Assembly (NCBI GenBank): GCA_016928195.1
Contig: JAFGLF010000014.1
Span: forward strand, 1-64,000
Origin: Elusimicrobiota bacterium
Lineage (GTDB): Bacteria > Elusimicrobiota > UBA8919
Length of the DNA stretch: 64,000 nucleotides
Reading direction: 5' to 3'
Part shown: positions 57,713-64,000 of the stretch, in pieces
How the letters are laid out: each line of letters opens with the position of its first letter
How positions within the stretch are numbered: the stretch's first letter is position 1
Position numbers and translations under genes: made by a program
The notes under the pieces: generated by a model
Database searches by the model: none
What the model saw: the letters and a program-made list of their open reading frames with translations, nothing else
Told to the model about the DNA's origin: nothing

Positions 57713-59674
57713 TTAGCGGCCTGTTTCCTGTTGTTTCTGATAAGCGGTTATCAGAGGTTGGGATACCGTTGAAGGAGCTTCTTCATAATGTGCAAACTTC
57801 ATCTTGAAATTGCCGGCTCCTTTTGTTATTGAACGCAGGTCGGTGGCATATCCCGAAACTTCGGACAGGGGAGCGGTTGCTATAACTTTCTGTTTTTTTC
57901 CAAAACGTTCCATTCCCATAACTCTGCCCCTTCTTGCATTCAGGTCACCCATAACCGCACCCATATAGTCATCCGGTATAATAACTTCCAGTTCTACAAT
58001 GGGTTCCAGTATACATGGTTTGGATTCCATTACCCCTTTTTTCAGAGCCATACTTCCGGCAATTTTAAAAGCCATATCGGATGAATCGACTTCGTGGTAA
58101 CTGCCGTCATACAGCGTAACACGCATATCCGTTACCGGGTAACCTGATATAACTCCCTGAACCATTGCTTCTTTCACACCCTTTTCGACAGAAGGAATAT
58201 AATTTCTCGGAATTCTGCCTTCACGGATTGCATTGATAAATTCGAAACCTTTTCCTCTTTCCATGGGCTCTACTTTTATCCAGCAGTCTCCGTATTGTCC
58301 ACGGCCGCCGGTTTGTCTTTTATATTTTCCCTGAACATCTTTGGTTCCTTTTATGGTTTCTCTGTAAGCCACCTTTGGAGGTTTGAATTCCACATTTATC
58401 CCGAATCTTTCTTTTACTCTGTTCACCGATACCTCCACGTGAAGAGCACCTAATCCCGAAAGTATCATTTCTTTTGTTTCTGTATTGTAAAAGGTTTTTA
58501 TGGTCGGGTCTTCGCGCATCATTGCCTGAAGGGCAGATGCAACTTTTTCCTCTTCGCCTTTAGATTTTGGATAAACCGCCATATCTATATTTGGTTCCGG
58601 AAAGTCTATGTTTTTGATTTTACCTGCTGTTTCTTCGTCACCCAGAATGTCGTTTGTCTGGGTCCCTTTTAATTTAACCGCGGCAATTATGTCGCCTGCC
58701 TGTGCTTCCGACATGTCTGTTCTTTTTTTCCCTAGCAGGGTACAGAATGTCCCAAGTCTTTCCGATGTAAGACGGGTTATGTTTTTTATATCCAGCCCCT
58801 GGGTGATTTTACCTGAATAAATTTTAAGAAATGAAAGATTTCCCGTACGGGGTTCGATTACACTTTTAAAAACAAGCGCTGACGGTTTGCTGGATTCTTC
58901 GGTTACGAAAGCTTCCGGCAAAAACTCTTTTATAAAATTTACAATCGAGTCACATCCGATATTTTTAGTGGCGCTTCCGCACAAAACAGGAATAACAGTT
59001 TTCGATATAATACCCTTTTTCAGGCCTGCCAACAATTCATTTTTCGTAATTTCCTTGCCGTCAAGATATTTTTCGATCATTGCATCGTCTGCAGACGCAA
59101 CTGCTTCGATGAATTTTTCTTTATAATTACTGAATTCGTCCGGTACCGAATCTGTAATAAGCGAAAATGTTTTTGAGAGATTTGCCCCTGTAGCATTCGG
59201 AAAAAATACAGGTGCTATAGAATTGTTGAATTCTTTCAGGTGCTCGATAGTTCCTGAAAAATTCGTATCCTCTTTATCCAGCTTATTTACAAAAATTACT
59301 TTTGGTTTATTGCAGCTTTCCCATAGAAGTTCGAATGTTGCATCAATAGGTGCAAAAGAATCGAAAACAAAAATTACGGCATCAGCAATATGAATTGCTG
59401 CGATGGTTTCGCCTATAAAATCGAAATATCCCGGTGTATCTATAATATTTATTTTTATACCGTTGCTGTCAAATGACAGTAATGAAGAGTAGACAGATGA
59501 TATTCTTGATATTTCATCAGAATTAAAATCACTGACCGTATTGCCGTCTTCAACTCTTCCAAGCCGGGTGGTTAGTTTTGAATTAAATAGAATTGCTTCA
59601 ACCAAAGATGTTTTTCCGGAACCACCGCTTCCTACAATTGCTACATTACGTATTTTGTCTTTAGAATAACCCAC
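57713..59674 (-). CDS. Elongation factor G-like GTPase (EF-G paralogue)
   Basis: A 653-residue translational GTPase. G1 is AIVGSGGSGKTSL near residue 14, unlike the AHIDAGKT of canonical EF-G; G3 is IIDTPGYFDFIGE near 77 and G4 FVNKLDKEDT near 131. Domains II-V follow, with REDPTIKTFYNTETKEMILS near 410, GGRGQYGDCWIKVEP near 472 and a C-terminal EF-G domain V (ARRGRVMGMERFGKKQ near 598). It is about 40 residues shorter than canonical EF-G. These traits fit the second EF-G-like group found in many bacteria, whose role is poorly known, rather than the main FusA. It follows scpB by 18 bp. Confidence 0.88.
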   Translation of the reverse strand: MGYSKDKIRNVAIVGSGGSGKTSLVEAILFNSKLTTRLGRVEDGNTVSDFNSDEISRISSVYSSLLSFDSNGIKINIIDTPGYFDFIGETIAAIHIADAVIFVFDSFAPIDATFELLWESCNKPKVIFVNKLDKEDTNFSGTIEHLKEFNNSIAPVFFPNATGANLSKTFSLITDSVPDEFSNYKEKFIEAVASADDAMIEKYLDGKEITKNELLAGLKKGIISKTVIPVLCGSATKNIGCDSIVNFIKEFLPEAFVTEESSKPSALVFKSVIEPRTGNLSFLKIYSGKITQGLDIKNITRLTSERLGTFCTLLGKKRTDMSEAQAGDIIAAVKLKGTQTNDILGDEETAGKIKNIDFPEPNIDMAVYPKSKGEEEKVASALQAMMREDPTIKTFYNTETKEMILSGLGALHVEVSVNRVKERFGINVEFKPPKVAYRETIKGTKDVQGKYKRQTGGRGQYGDCWIKVEPMERGKGFEFINAIREGRIPRNYIPSVEKGVKEAMVQGVISGYPVTDMRVTLYDGSYHEVDSSDMAFKIAGSMALKKGVMESKPCILEPIVELEVIIPDDYMGAVMGDLNARRGRVMGMERFGKKQKVIATAPLSEVSGYATDLRSITKGAGNFKMKFAHYEEAPSTVSQPLITAYQKQQETGR

Positions 59675-59692
59675 TTTAATCCTCCATTACCA

Positions 59693-60247
59693 TTATTCGT
59701 TGTCTTCTGCCTCTTTTGTCGCCTGTTCCTCACCGGTTTCCTGCAGCAGAGGCAGGTCATCTGTTGATTTTAATCCGAAATAAATTAGAAACTGCTGGGT
59801 TGTTCCGTACAAAAACGGAGTTCCGACGGTTTCTTTCCTGCCGCAGGTTCTTATAAGATTTTTTTCTGTAAGAGTTTTTAATACCGCACTGACCTCTACA
59901 CCTCTGATTTTTTCTATTTCTGCCCTCGTAAGAGGCTGTTTATAAGCAACTATTGCAAGTGTTTCAAGTGCCGATGAGGAAAGTTTTAATGTTGTTTCTT
60001 CTTTGAATAATTTTCTTATATAAGGCGCAAACTCTCTTTTTGTTGATAACTGCCAGCCTCCCGCTATTTCCATTATGTGAACGGGTGATTGTCTCGATTC
60101 ATAATCATTTGACAGTTCTGTTATTAACTGTTTTACTTCGTCATTTGATTTGATACCGGTAATATCCATAATTGTTTCAACTCTTAACGGTCCCTGTGAT
60201 ACAAACAAAAGTGCTTCTACAATTTTTTTTGCTTCCATCGTCGCCAT
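59693..60247 (-). CDS. scpB: Segregation and condensation protein B
   Basis: A 185-residue winged-helix protein of the SMC-ScpAB condensin complex. From MATMEAKKIVEALLFVSQGP, conserved ScpB blocks follow: LSSSALETLAIVAYKQPLTR near residue 90, IEKIRGVEVSAVLKTLTEKN near 111, and TPFLYGTTQQFLIYFGL near 141. The frame extends upstream to 60319, but that stretch (NNTNNIRAIRVLHSV) is encoded by an ATTCGT repeat, so I start at ATG 60247; ATG 60238 is also possible and is better spaced from TAGGAG. Downstream of scpA and upstream of the EF-G paralogue. Confidence 0.92.
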   Translation of the reverse strand: MATMEAKKIVEALLFVSQGPLRVETIMDITGIKSNDEVKQLITELSNDYESRQSPVHIMEIAGGWQLSTKREFAPYIRKLFKEETTLKLSSSALETLAIVAYKQPLTRAEIEKIRGVEVSAVLKTLTEKNLIRTCGRKETVGTPFLYGTTQQFLIYFGLKSTDDLPLLQETGEEQATKEAEDNE

Positions 60248-60249
60248 GC

Positions 60250-60350
60250 TCCTATTGCGAATAAAGACCGAATGTAAAACCCGAATTGCACGAATATTAT
60301 TCGTATTATTCGTTATCATTCGTGTTATTCGTTATTCATTCGTGATTTAT
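60250..60350. repeat. ATTCGT/ACGAAT repeats between scpA and scpB
   Basis: GCACGAATATTATTCGTATT, ATTCGTTATCATTCGTGTTA and TTCGTTATTCATTCGTG, six to seven ATTCGT hexamers with TTATTAT spacing; extends into the last scpA codons. Confidence 0.75.
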
Positions 60351-61032
60351 AAACTCTGATTTCCTTAAAATGCTTGTCCTGTCTTACGTATATCTGTCCT
60401 ATTTTTATAAGTTCAAGTAATGCCAAAAATGTAACTATAATTGATAACCTTGTTTCATTTTCTGCAAAGATTGAGTAGAAGGATATATAGTTTTTACCTT
60501 CCAGTACCGAGAGTATTGTCCTTATTTTCTCCTCGATAGTATATTCGTCCTTTATTATTTCTTTTGAGGCCTTTTTGGCTTTTGATAAAACTGTTTTAAA
60601 TGCATCCAATAAATCAAAAAGAGTTACGTTAACACCAAAATCTTCATCTGTAAATTCAGGCGGTGTTGTGCGGTAAAAGACATTTTTCTGTTCTTCAAGG
60701 TTACCTTTAAGGGTTTTTGATGCTTCTTTGAATTTTTTATATTCTATTAAGCGTTTTATAAGTTCGTCTCTGGGGTCTATCGCTTCTTCTTCATCTTCTG
60801 CGTGTACAGGCAGAAGCATTTTTGACTTTATCCGCATTAAGGTTGAAGCCATTACCAGAAAATCACCTGCAACCTCAAGGTTTAACTGTTTCAGTATGTT
60901 GAGATATGCCAGATATTCCGATGTTATTTTGGATATCGGAATATCATAGATGTCCAGATCGTTTTTCTGTATAAGATGGAGCAGAAGGTCCATCGGTCCT
61001 TCAAAGATATCCAGTTTTATTCCGTATTCCAT
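60325..61032 (-). CDS. scpA: Segregation and condensation protein A
   Basis: A 235-residue kleisin that bridges Smc and ScpB. The N-terminal helical block is typical: IKLDIFEGPMDLLLHLIQKN, then DLDIYDIPISKITSEYLAYL. EVAGDFLVMASTLMRIKSKM lies near residue 55, with an acidic stretch (HAEDEEEAIDPRDEL) next. The C-terminal winged helix (VTFLALLELIKIGQIYVRQD) binds the Smc cap. It lies in the order trpS-scpA-scpB seen in many bacteria. The CGCGAAT repeat at 61033-61075 separates it from trpS. Confidence 0.95.
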   Translation of the reverse strand: MEYGIKLDIFEGPMDLLLHLIQKNDLDIYDIPISKITSEYLAYLNILKQLNLEVAGDFLVMASTLMRIKSKMLLPVHAEDEEEAIDPRDELIKRLIEYKKFKEASKTLKGNLEEQKNVFYRTTPPEFTDEDFGVNVTLFDLLDAFKTVLSKAKKASKEIIKDEYTIEEKIRTILSVLEGKNYISFYSIFAENETRLSIIVTFLALLELIKIGQIYVRQDKHFKEIRVYKSRMNNE

Positions 61033-61075
61033 AAAAAACGCGAATTGTCGCTAATCCAACGCGAATTATCGCGAA
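61033..61075. repeat. CGCGAAT repeats (trpS-scpA)
   Basis: AACGCGAATTGTCGCTAATC then CAACGCGAATTATCGCGAAT, three close units upstream of scpA. Confidence 0.7.
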
Positions 61076-61100
61076 TGAACTAGTAACTGATATTTATGTT

Positions 61101-62087
61101 TTAATCCGAATTTATTAATTTTACTGCTTTTTTAACTTCGGAGATTGTCTGTGCGGCAAATTTTCCTGCTTTTTCCCTGCCGTTTTTTAATATATCGTTA
61201 ATGACTGCCGGATTTTTTTTAAGTTCTTTTTGTTTTTTATGTACAGGTTCAAGAGATTTGATAATTTTTTCCGCAAGCATTTTTTTGCATTTCACACAGC
61301 CGATTTCCCCTTTTTTACATAAATCTTCTATTTCCTTTACATTTTCCGAATATATTTTATGCAAAGCAAAAATAGGACATATATCCGGATGCCCCTTATC
61401 AGTCGGATGTATTCTTGCAGGGTCTGTTATGTAAGACGAAATCTTTTTTGAGATATCTTCAGGAGTATCAGAAAGATAAATACAGTTGTTGTATGATTTT
61501 GACATTTTCCGGCCGTCGCTTCCGGGGGTCTTGGAAGATTTTGTAAGGATTGCCTTGGGTTCGGTTAAGATTTTACCATAAAATGAATTGAACCTTCTTG
61601 CGATTTCTCTCGTAAGTTCAAGATGCGGAAGCTGGTCTTCGCCTACCGGCACCTTGTTGGCTTTATAGATAAGAATGTCTGCTGCCTGGAGTACGGGATA
61701 ACCCAGAAATCCGTATGTATGTATATCACGTGTTTTTATTTCCCTGAGCTGTTCTTTGTAAGTAGGGCATCGCTCCAGCCAGGAGAGCGGAGTTATCATT
61801 GATAAAAGCAGATGTAGTTCTGCATGTTCCGGAAGTTCGGACTGGACGAATATAGTGGATTTTTTAGGATCAAGTCCTACGGATAGCCAGTCAACAACCA
61901 TATCAAAAGAATCCTGTTTTATATTACCTGTATTTGCGTATTCGGTTGTCATTGCATGCCAGTCGGCTACAAAGTAAAAGCAGTCGAAATTTTTTTGAAG
62001 TTCAGCCCAGTTTAAAAGTGCACCGTGTAAATGGCCGAGATGCAGTTTGCCCGAAGGCCTCATACCTGATAAAACTCTTTCCCTCAT
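61101..62087 (-). CDS. trpS: Tryptophanyl-tRNA synthetase
   Basis: A 328-residue class Ic aminoacyl-tRNA synthetase. HIGH-type motif: SGMRPSGKLHLGHLHGALLN at residues 8-27. KMSKS motif: DGRKMSKSYNNCIYL near 196. VADWHAMTTEY near 41 and GEDQLPHLELTREIARRFN near 152 are typical. Four cysteines in LCKKGEIGCVKCKK near 259 resemble the Fe-S or zinc site of some bacterial TrpRS (Thermotoga type), although only three of them fall in this short stretch. The N-terminus begins directly at MRERVLSGMRPSG. It follows the site-2-protease-family gene. Confidence 0.95.
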   Translation of the reverse strand: MRERVLSGMRPSGKLHLGHLHGALLNWAELQKNFDCFYFVADWHAMTTEYANTGNIKQDSFDMVVDWLSVGLDPKKSTIFVQSELPEHAELHLLLSMITPLSWLERCPTYKEQLREIKTRDIHTYGFLGYPVLQAADILIYKANKVPVGEDQLPHLELTREIARRFNSFYGKILTEPKAILTKSSKTPGSDGRKMSKSYNNCIYLSDTPEDISKKISSYITDPARIHPTDKGHPDICPIFALHKIYSENVKEIEDLCKKGEIGCVKCKKMLAEKIIKSLEPVHKKQKELKKNPAVINDILKNGREKAGKFAAQTISEVKKAVKLINSD

Positions 62088-62099
62088 GTTTGTTCACTC

Positions 62100-62160
62100 C
62101 GTTCACAATGCTGATGGATGACGGACGATAGACGACGGACGATTTTCTTTTTCGTCACTC
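62100..62160. repeat. GACGGACGAT microrepeat (site-2 protease-trpS)
   Basis: GATGACGGACGATAGACGAC then GGACGATTTTC; three units of GACGGACGAT in the 114-bp gap. Confidence 0.6.
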
Positions 62161-62201
62161 GTCCATCTTCTCTCGTTAATGTGTTTGTTTTACGTTCCGT
62201 A

Positions 62202-62846
62202 TTAGACGCCCATGAAAAGCAGTTTTTGCAGCAGCATAACTATTTGCCACAAAAAATCGAGCAGTCCCAGATAAAGCAATAGAATAATTATAAAAAATCC
62301 GTATCTTTCAAGCTGATTGTATTTGTATGCAATATCCGGCGGTAATAAAGCGGAAACTATTCTTGAACCGTCTAAAGGCGGTATGGGAATAAGATTAAAC
62401 ACGCCCAGTACCAGGTTTATTGTGACGTTTATATATAAAAGTTTTATTATCAGGTTGTTGGCTGCAGAATAAGGGTCGGCACCGGATATTTTAAACAGCC
62501 AGATAATCAACGCAGATAAAATTGCAAGTGCAAAATTCGATGCAGGTCCGGCCATCCCCACTTTTGCCATATCCCTTACGGGGTCGTTAAGACGGTAAGG
62601 ATTTATAGGCACTGGTTTTGCCCATCCGATTAAAATCGGTGCGCGGGTTATTATTAAGAGCAGCGGAATAATAATTGTACCGACGAAATCAACGTGCGGT
62701 ATAGGATTGAGAGTAAGCCGCCCCGCCATTTTTGCAGTATCGTCGCCATTCAAATATGCAATCCAGCCATGGGAGTATTCATGCACTACAACGGCAAAAA
62801 ACAAAAGCGGTATAGCAAGAATAAAATCAACACTTGAAATACTCAT
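62202..62846 (-). CDS. Site-2 protease family (M50) membrane metalloprotease
   Basis: A 214-residue polytopic intramembrane protease of the short M50B type (YwhC-like). The zinc site VVHEYSHGWIAY lies near residue 23 and the third ligand region NLIPIPPLDGSRI near 151. Four to five hydrophobic segments hold the active site in the membrane. Substrates are unknown; relatives without PDZ domains are often found next to trpS-scpA-scpB, as here. The gene has a consensus promoter (62899-62927) and a GAGG ribosome site and probably heads the trpS-scpAB-EF-G operon. Confidence 0.92.
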   Translation of the reverse strand: MSISSVDFILAIPLLFFAVVVHEYSHGWIAYLNGDDTAKMAGRLTLNPIPHVDFVGTIIIPLLLIITRAPILIGWAKPVPINPYRLNDPVRDMAKVGMAGPASNFALAILSALIIWLFKISGADPYSAANNLIIKLLYINVTINLVLGVFNLIPIPPLDGSRIVSALLPPDIAYKYNQLERYGFFIIILLLYLGLLDFLWQIVMLLQKLLFMGV

Positions 62847-62898
62847 ATAATTTATACCTCAAAATACATCTGTTTATTGACTTAAATTTTATCTCTCT

Positions 62899-62927
62899 AT
62901 TATATTTATTTACAGTATAAATGTCAA
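62899..62927 (-). promoter_or_regulatory. Consensus sigma-70 promoter upstream of site-2 protease gene
   Basis: TTGACA (62922-62927), 17-bp spacer, TATAAT (62899-62904). Preceded by GGGG, as at the promoters next to the 41-bp palindromic element (GGGGTTGAC). Leader about 46 nt. Confidence 0.85.
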
Positions 62928-62944
62928 CCCCAAAAGAAAAGGTA

Positions 62945-63790
62945 TCAAGAATATTTTGAAGGTAACTGGAGTTTTTTGAGGAATGATGTTTTTTGCTTGT
63001 TTTTAAGGGGTTCAAGGAGTTTTTTAAGGCGTATTTCCATAGGTTCGGATTTGGATGAAATTGCGGAAATCTTGAGGTTTTTATCTATATATTTCAGTAC
63101 TTTTTGTTTTTCGAATTCTTTTAATATTTTCTTTGCCTTTTTCTCTTCAAGTGTTTTAATAAATTCGTCCCTTATGCGAGGCGGAGAAACCAGTGACAAA
63201 AGGTCCTTTTTGACTGCAGAAGCCATCCAGTTATGCGTATTTTTTTCGATTTTGAAGTCAAAACGGCATGCATAACGGATTGCTCTTAAAATTCTGGTAG
63301 GGTCATCGGTAAAACTATCTTTATGCAGTACACGGATCTGCCTGTTTTTTATATCCTCTAATCCCCCACAAGGATCTATGTAATTTGTAATTTGTAATTT
63401 GTAATTTGTAACTGGTGTTGCTATGGCATTTATTGTAAAGTCACGGCGTTTCAGGTCATCCTCTATTTTTGCAGGATAAACGACAGGCATTGAGGCAGGT
63501 TCCGGATATTCTTCCTGTCTTGCGGTTGCTATATCAATTACAAAACCGTTTTTCAGTTTCAGCGATGCAGTAAGAAATTTTTTATAAACCGTCAGTTTGC
63601 CGCCAAGTTTTTTATAAAAAATTTCCGCAACCTCTAATCCGTTGGGGCTTGCTACAAAGTCAAGGTCTATACTTTTAAATCCTAAAATTTTATCTCTGAC
63701 ATATCCGCCTACAATATAAATGTCACAGCCAGTTTCTTTTTCAATTTTCCTGGCGAGTTCTATATAAACATCAATTTTATAAATGTCCAT
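62945..63790 (-). CDS. CCA-adding enzyme/poly(A) polymerase-family nucleotidyltransferase
   Basis: A 281-residue class II nucleotidyltransferase. The head domain has the GG motif and catalytic carboxylates IVGGYVRDKILGFKSIDLDF near residue 26. RRDFTINAIATPV (motif C region) is near 114, and the RNA-binding block DDPTRILRAIRYACRF near 159. Length fits only head, neck and a short body, shorter than bacterial CCA enzymes (about 400), so it may be an A-adding or CC-adding enzyme, or a compact CCA enzyme. The loop TNYKLQITNYIDPCGG (about 127-142) is encoded by a TAATTTG heptamer repeat in frame. It overlaps the upstream membrane-protein frame by 31 bp. Confidence 0.87.
   Translation of the reverse strand: MDIYKIDVYIELARKIEKETGCDIYIVGGYVRDKILGFKSIDLDFVASPNGLEVAEIFYKKLGGKLTVYKKFLTASLKLKNGFVIDIATARQEEYPEPASMPVVYPAKIEDDLKRRDFTINAIATPVTNYKLQITNYIDPCGGLEDIKNRQIRVLHKDSFTDDPTRILRAIRYACRFDFKIEKNTHNWMASAVKKDLLSLVSPPRIRDEFIKTLEEKKAKKILKEFEKQKVLKYIDKNLKISAISSKSEPMEIRLKKLLEPLKNKQKTSFLKKLQLPSKYS
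63380..63412. repeat. TAATTTG tandem repeat in CCA-enzyme gene
   Basis: Four to five near-perfect 7-bp units (TAATTTG), encoding NYKLQITNY within the head domain between RRDFTINA and DPCGG. Confidence 0.9.
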
Positions 63791-64000
63791 AATGCTCTTA
63801 AACCGACTACAAGAACGGCTGATCCTATAATAGAACCCATTGTCAGAAATATATATGATTTCCTTCTTTTAAGATGCATAAGATGGCTGACCAGAACTGC
63901 TGAATACATACCTCCGAAATATACCGGCATAGCTGCCAGGATTGCTATTCCCATGTATCCCATTCCGCGTGCCATCTGCACCATTTTGGTTCTTTCAACC
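63760..64000 (-). CDS. Partial small membrane protein, probable COG2426-type
   Basis: A frame open to the window edge (residues VERTK precede the first ATG at 63984), so the start is outside. The visible 79 residues contain two hydrophobic helices (YMGIAILAAMPVYFGGMYSA, and IFLTMGSIIGSAVLVVGLRA) separated by HLKRRKS. The pattern, with an aromatic/Gly-rich loop and a Lys/Arg-rich turn, resembles the C-terminal half of the small multi-drug export protein family (COG2426); this is tentative. Its end overlaps the CCA-type gene by 31 bp, so the two are probably co-transcribed. Confidence 0.5.
   Translation of the reverse strand, partial: VERTKMVQMARGMGYMGIAILAAMPVYFGGMYSAVLVSHLMHLKRRKSYIFLTMGSIIGSAVLVVGLRALWTFIKLMFI

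Noticed and set aside
1-64000. Insertion sequence, prophage or integrase
   Set aside because: No transposase, integrase or phage structural motif was recognised in any frame; the repeats found are short and non-coding or embedded in genes.

Overview
The window reads as an AT-rich (GC in the high thirties by eye) chromosomal segment from an uncultivated diderm bacterium. An outer membrane is implied by a PilQ secretin, a PorV/PorQ-family barrel, SurA- and PpiC-type chaperones, EnvC/FtsX and a YibQ-type protein. FlgD-Ig/PorV proteins, a pilMNOPQ cluster and a csaB-DUF5693 pair together resemble candidate phyla near Elusimicrobiota or other diderm lineages. This placement is an inference from gene content; no rRNA or ribosomal-protein gene is present to settle it. 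No tRNA, rRNA, CRISPR array, prophage or insertion sequence was found.

Layout. (1) 1-11482, minus strand: the start of a probable O-antigen-ligase-like membrane protein, a TPR protein, a PorV-like barrel with its large FlgD-Ig secreted partner, the type IV pilus assembly cluster pilM-N-O-P-Q, and a hemerythrin/DUF362 ferredoxin/HAMP operon. (2) 11813-30646, plus strand: Nudix hydrolase, gatB, acyl-CoA synthetase, a 1990-residue alpha-2-macroglobulin behind a sigma-E-like promoter, an RlmD-like methyltransferase, mfd, then PpiC lipoprotein-surA-pdxA-HNH-rsmA. (3) 30602-40000, minus strand: the second pilus block (pilD, pilA, pilC, a TPR lipoprotein, pilT, pilB) with a GDSL-like and a GT87-like gene inside it. 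(4) 40029-51157: a membrane protein, larC, larB, tsaD, yibQ-like, ctpA, envC, ftsX, csaB, DUF5693. (5) 51313-57645: a UGPase-GlgM-GlgE-GalT sugar-nucleotide/alpha-glucan cluster with a TIM-barrel isomerase. (6) 57713-64000: an EF-G paralogue, scpB, scpA, trpS, a site-2-protease-family gene, a CCA-adding-type nucleotidyltransferase and a cut-off small membrane protein.

The two pilus blocks together encode nearly a complete type IVa-type machine: PilB and PilT motors, PilC platform, PilM/N/O/P alignment complex, PilQ secretin, PilD peptidase and a PilA pilin. Several transcription units start at near-consensus sigma-70 promoters (TTGACA, 16-17 bp, TATAAT) that can be read directly.

The most unusual property is the DNA itself. 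Short, degenerate tandem repeats (units of about 4-14 bp, a different sequence at each place) fill many intergenic gaps. The same kind of repeat lies inside genes: it encodes the hydrophobic core of at least seven signal peptides (PorV-like, PilP, PilQ, PpiC lipoprotein, SurA, TPR lipoprotein, EnvC) and small insertions in conserved enzymes (GatB, RlmD-like, TsaD twice, CCA enzyme). Palindromic elements also interrupt pdxA and the TIM-barrel isomerase gene, and one about 41-bp element occurs twice, once as the 3' end of pdxA. This looks like a lineage-specific process that seeds microrepeats where protein sequence is permissive, and in secreted proteins it appears to supply usable signal sequences.
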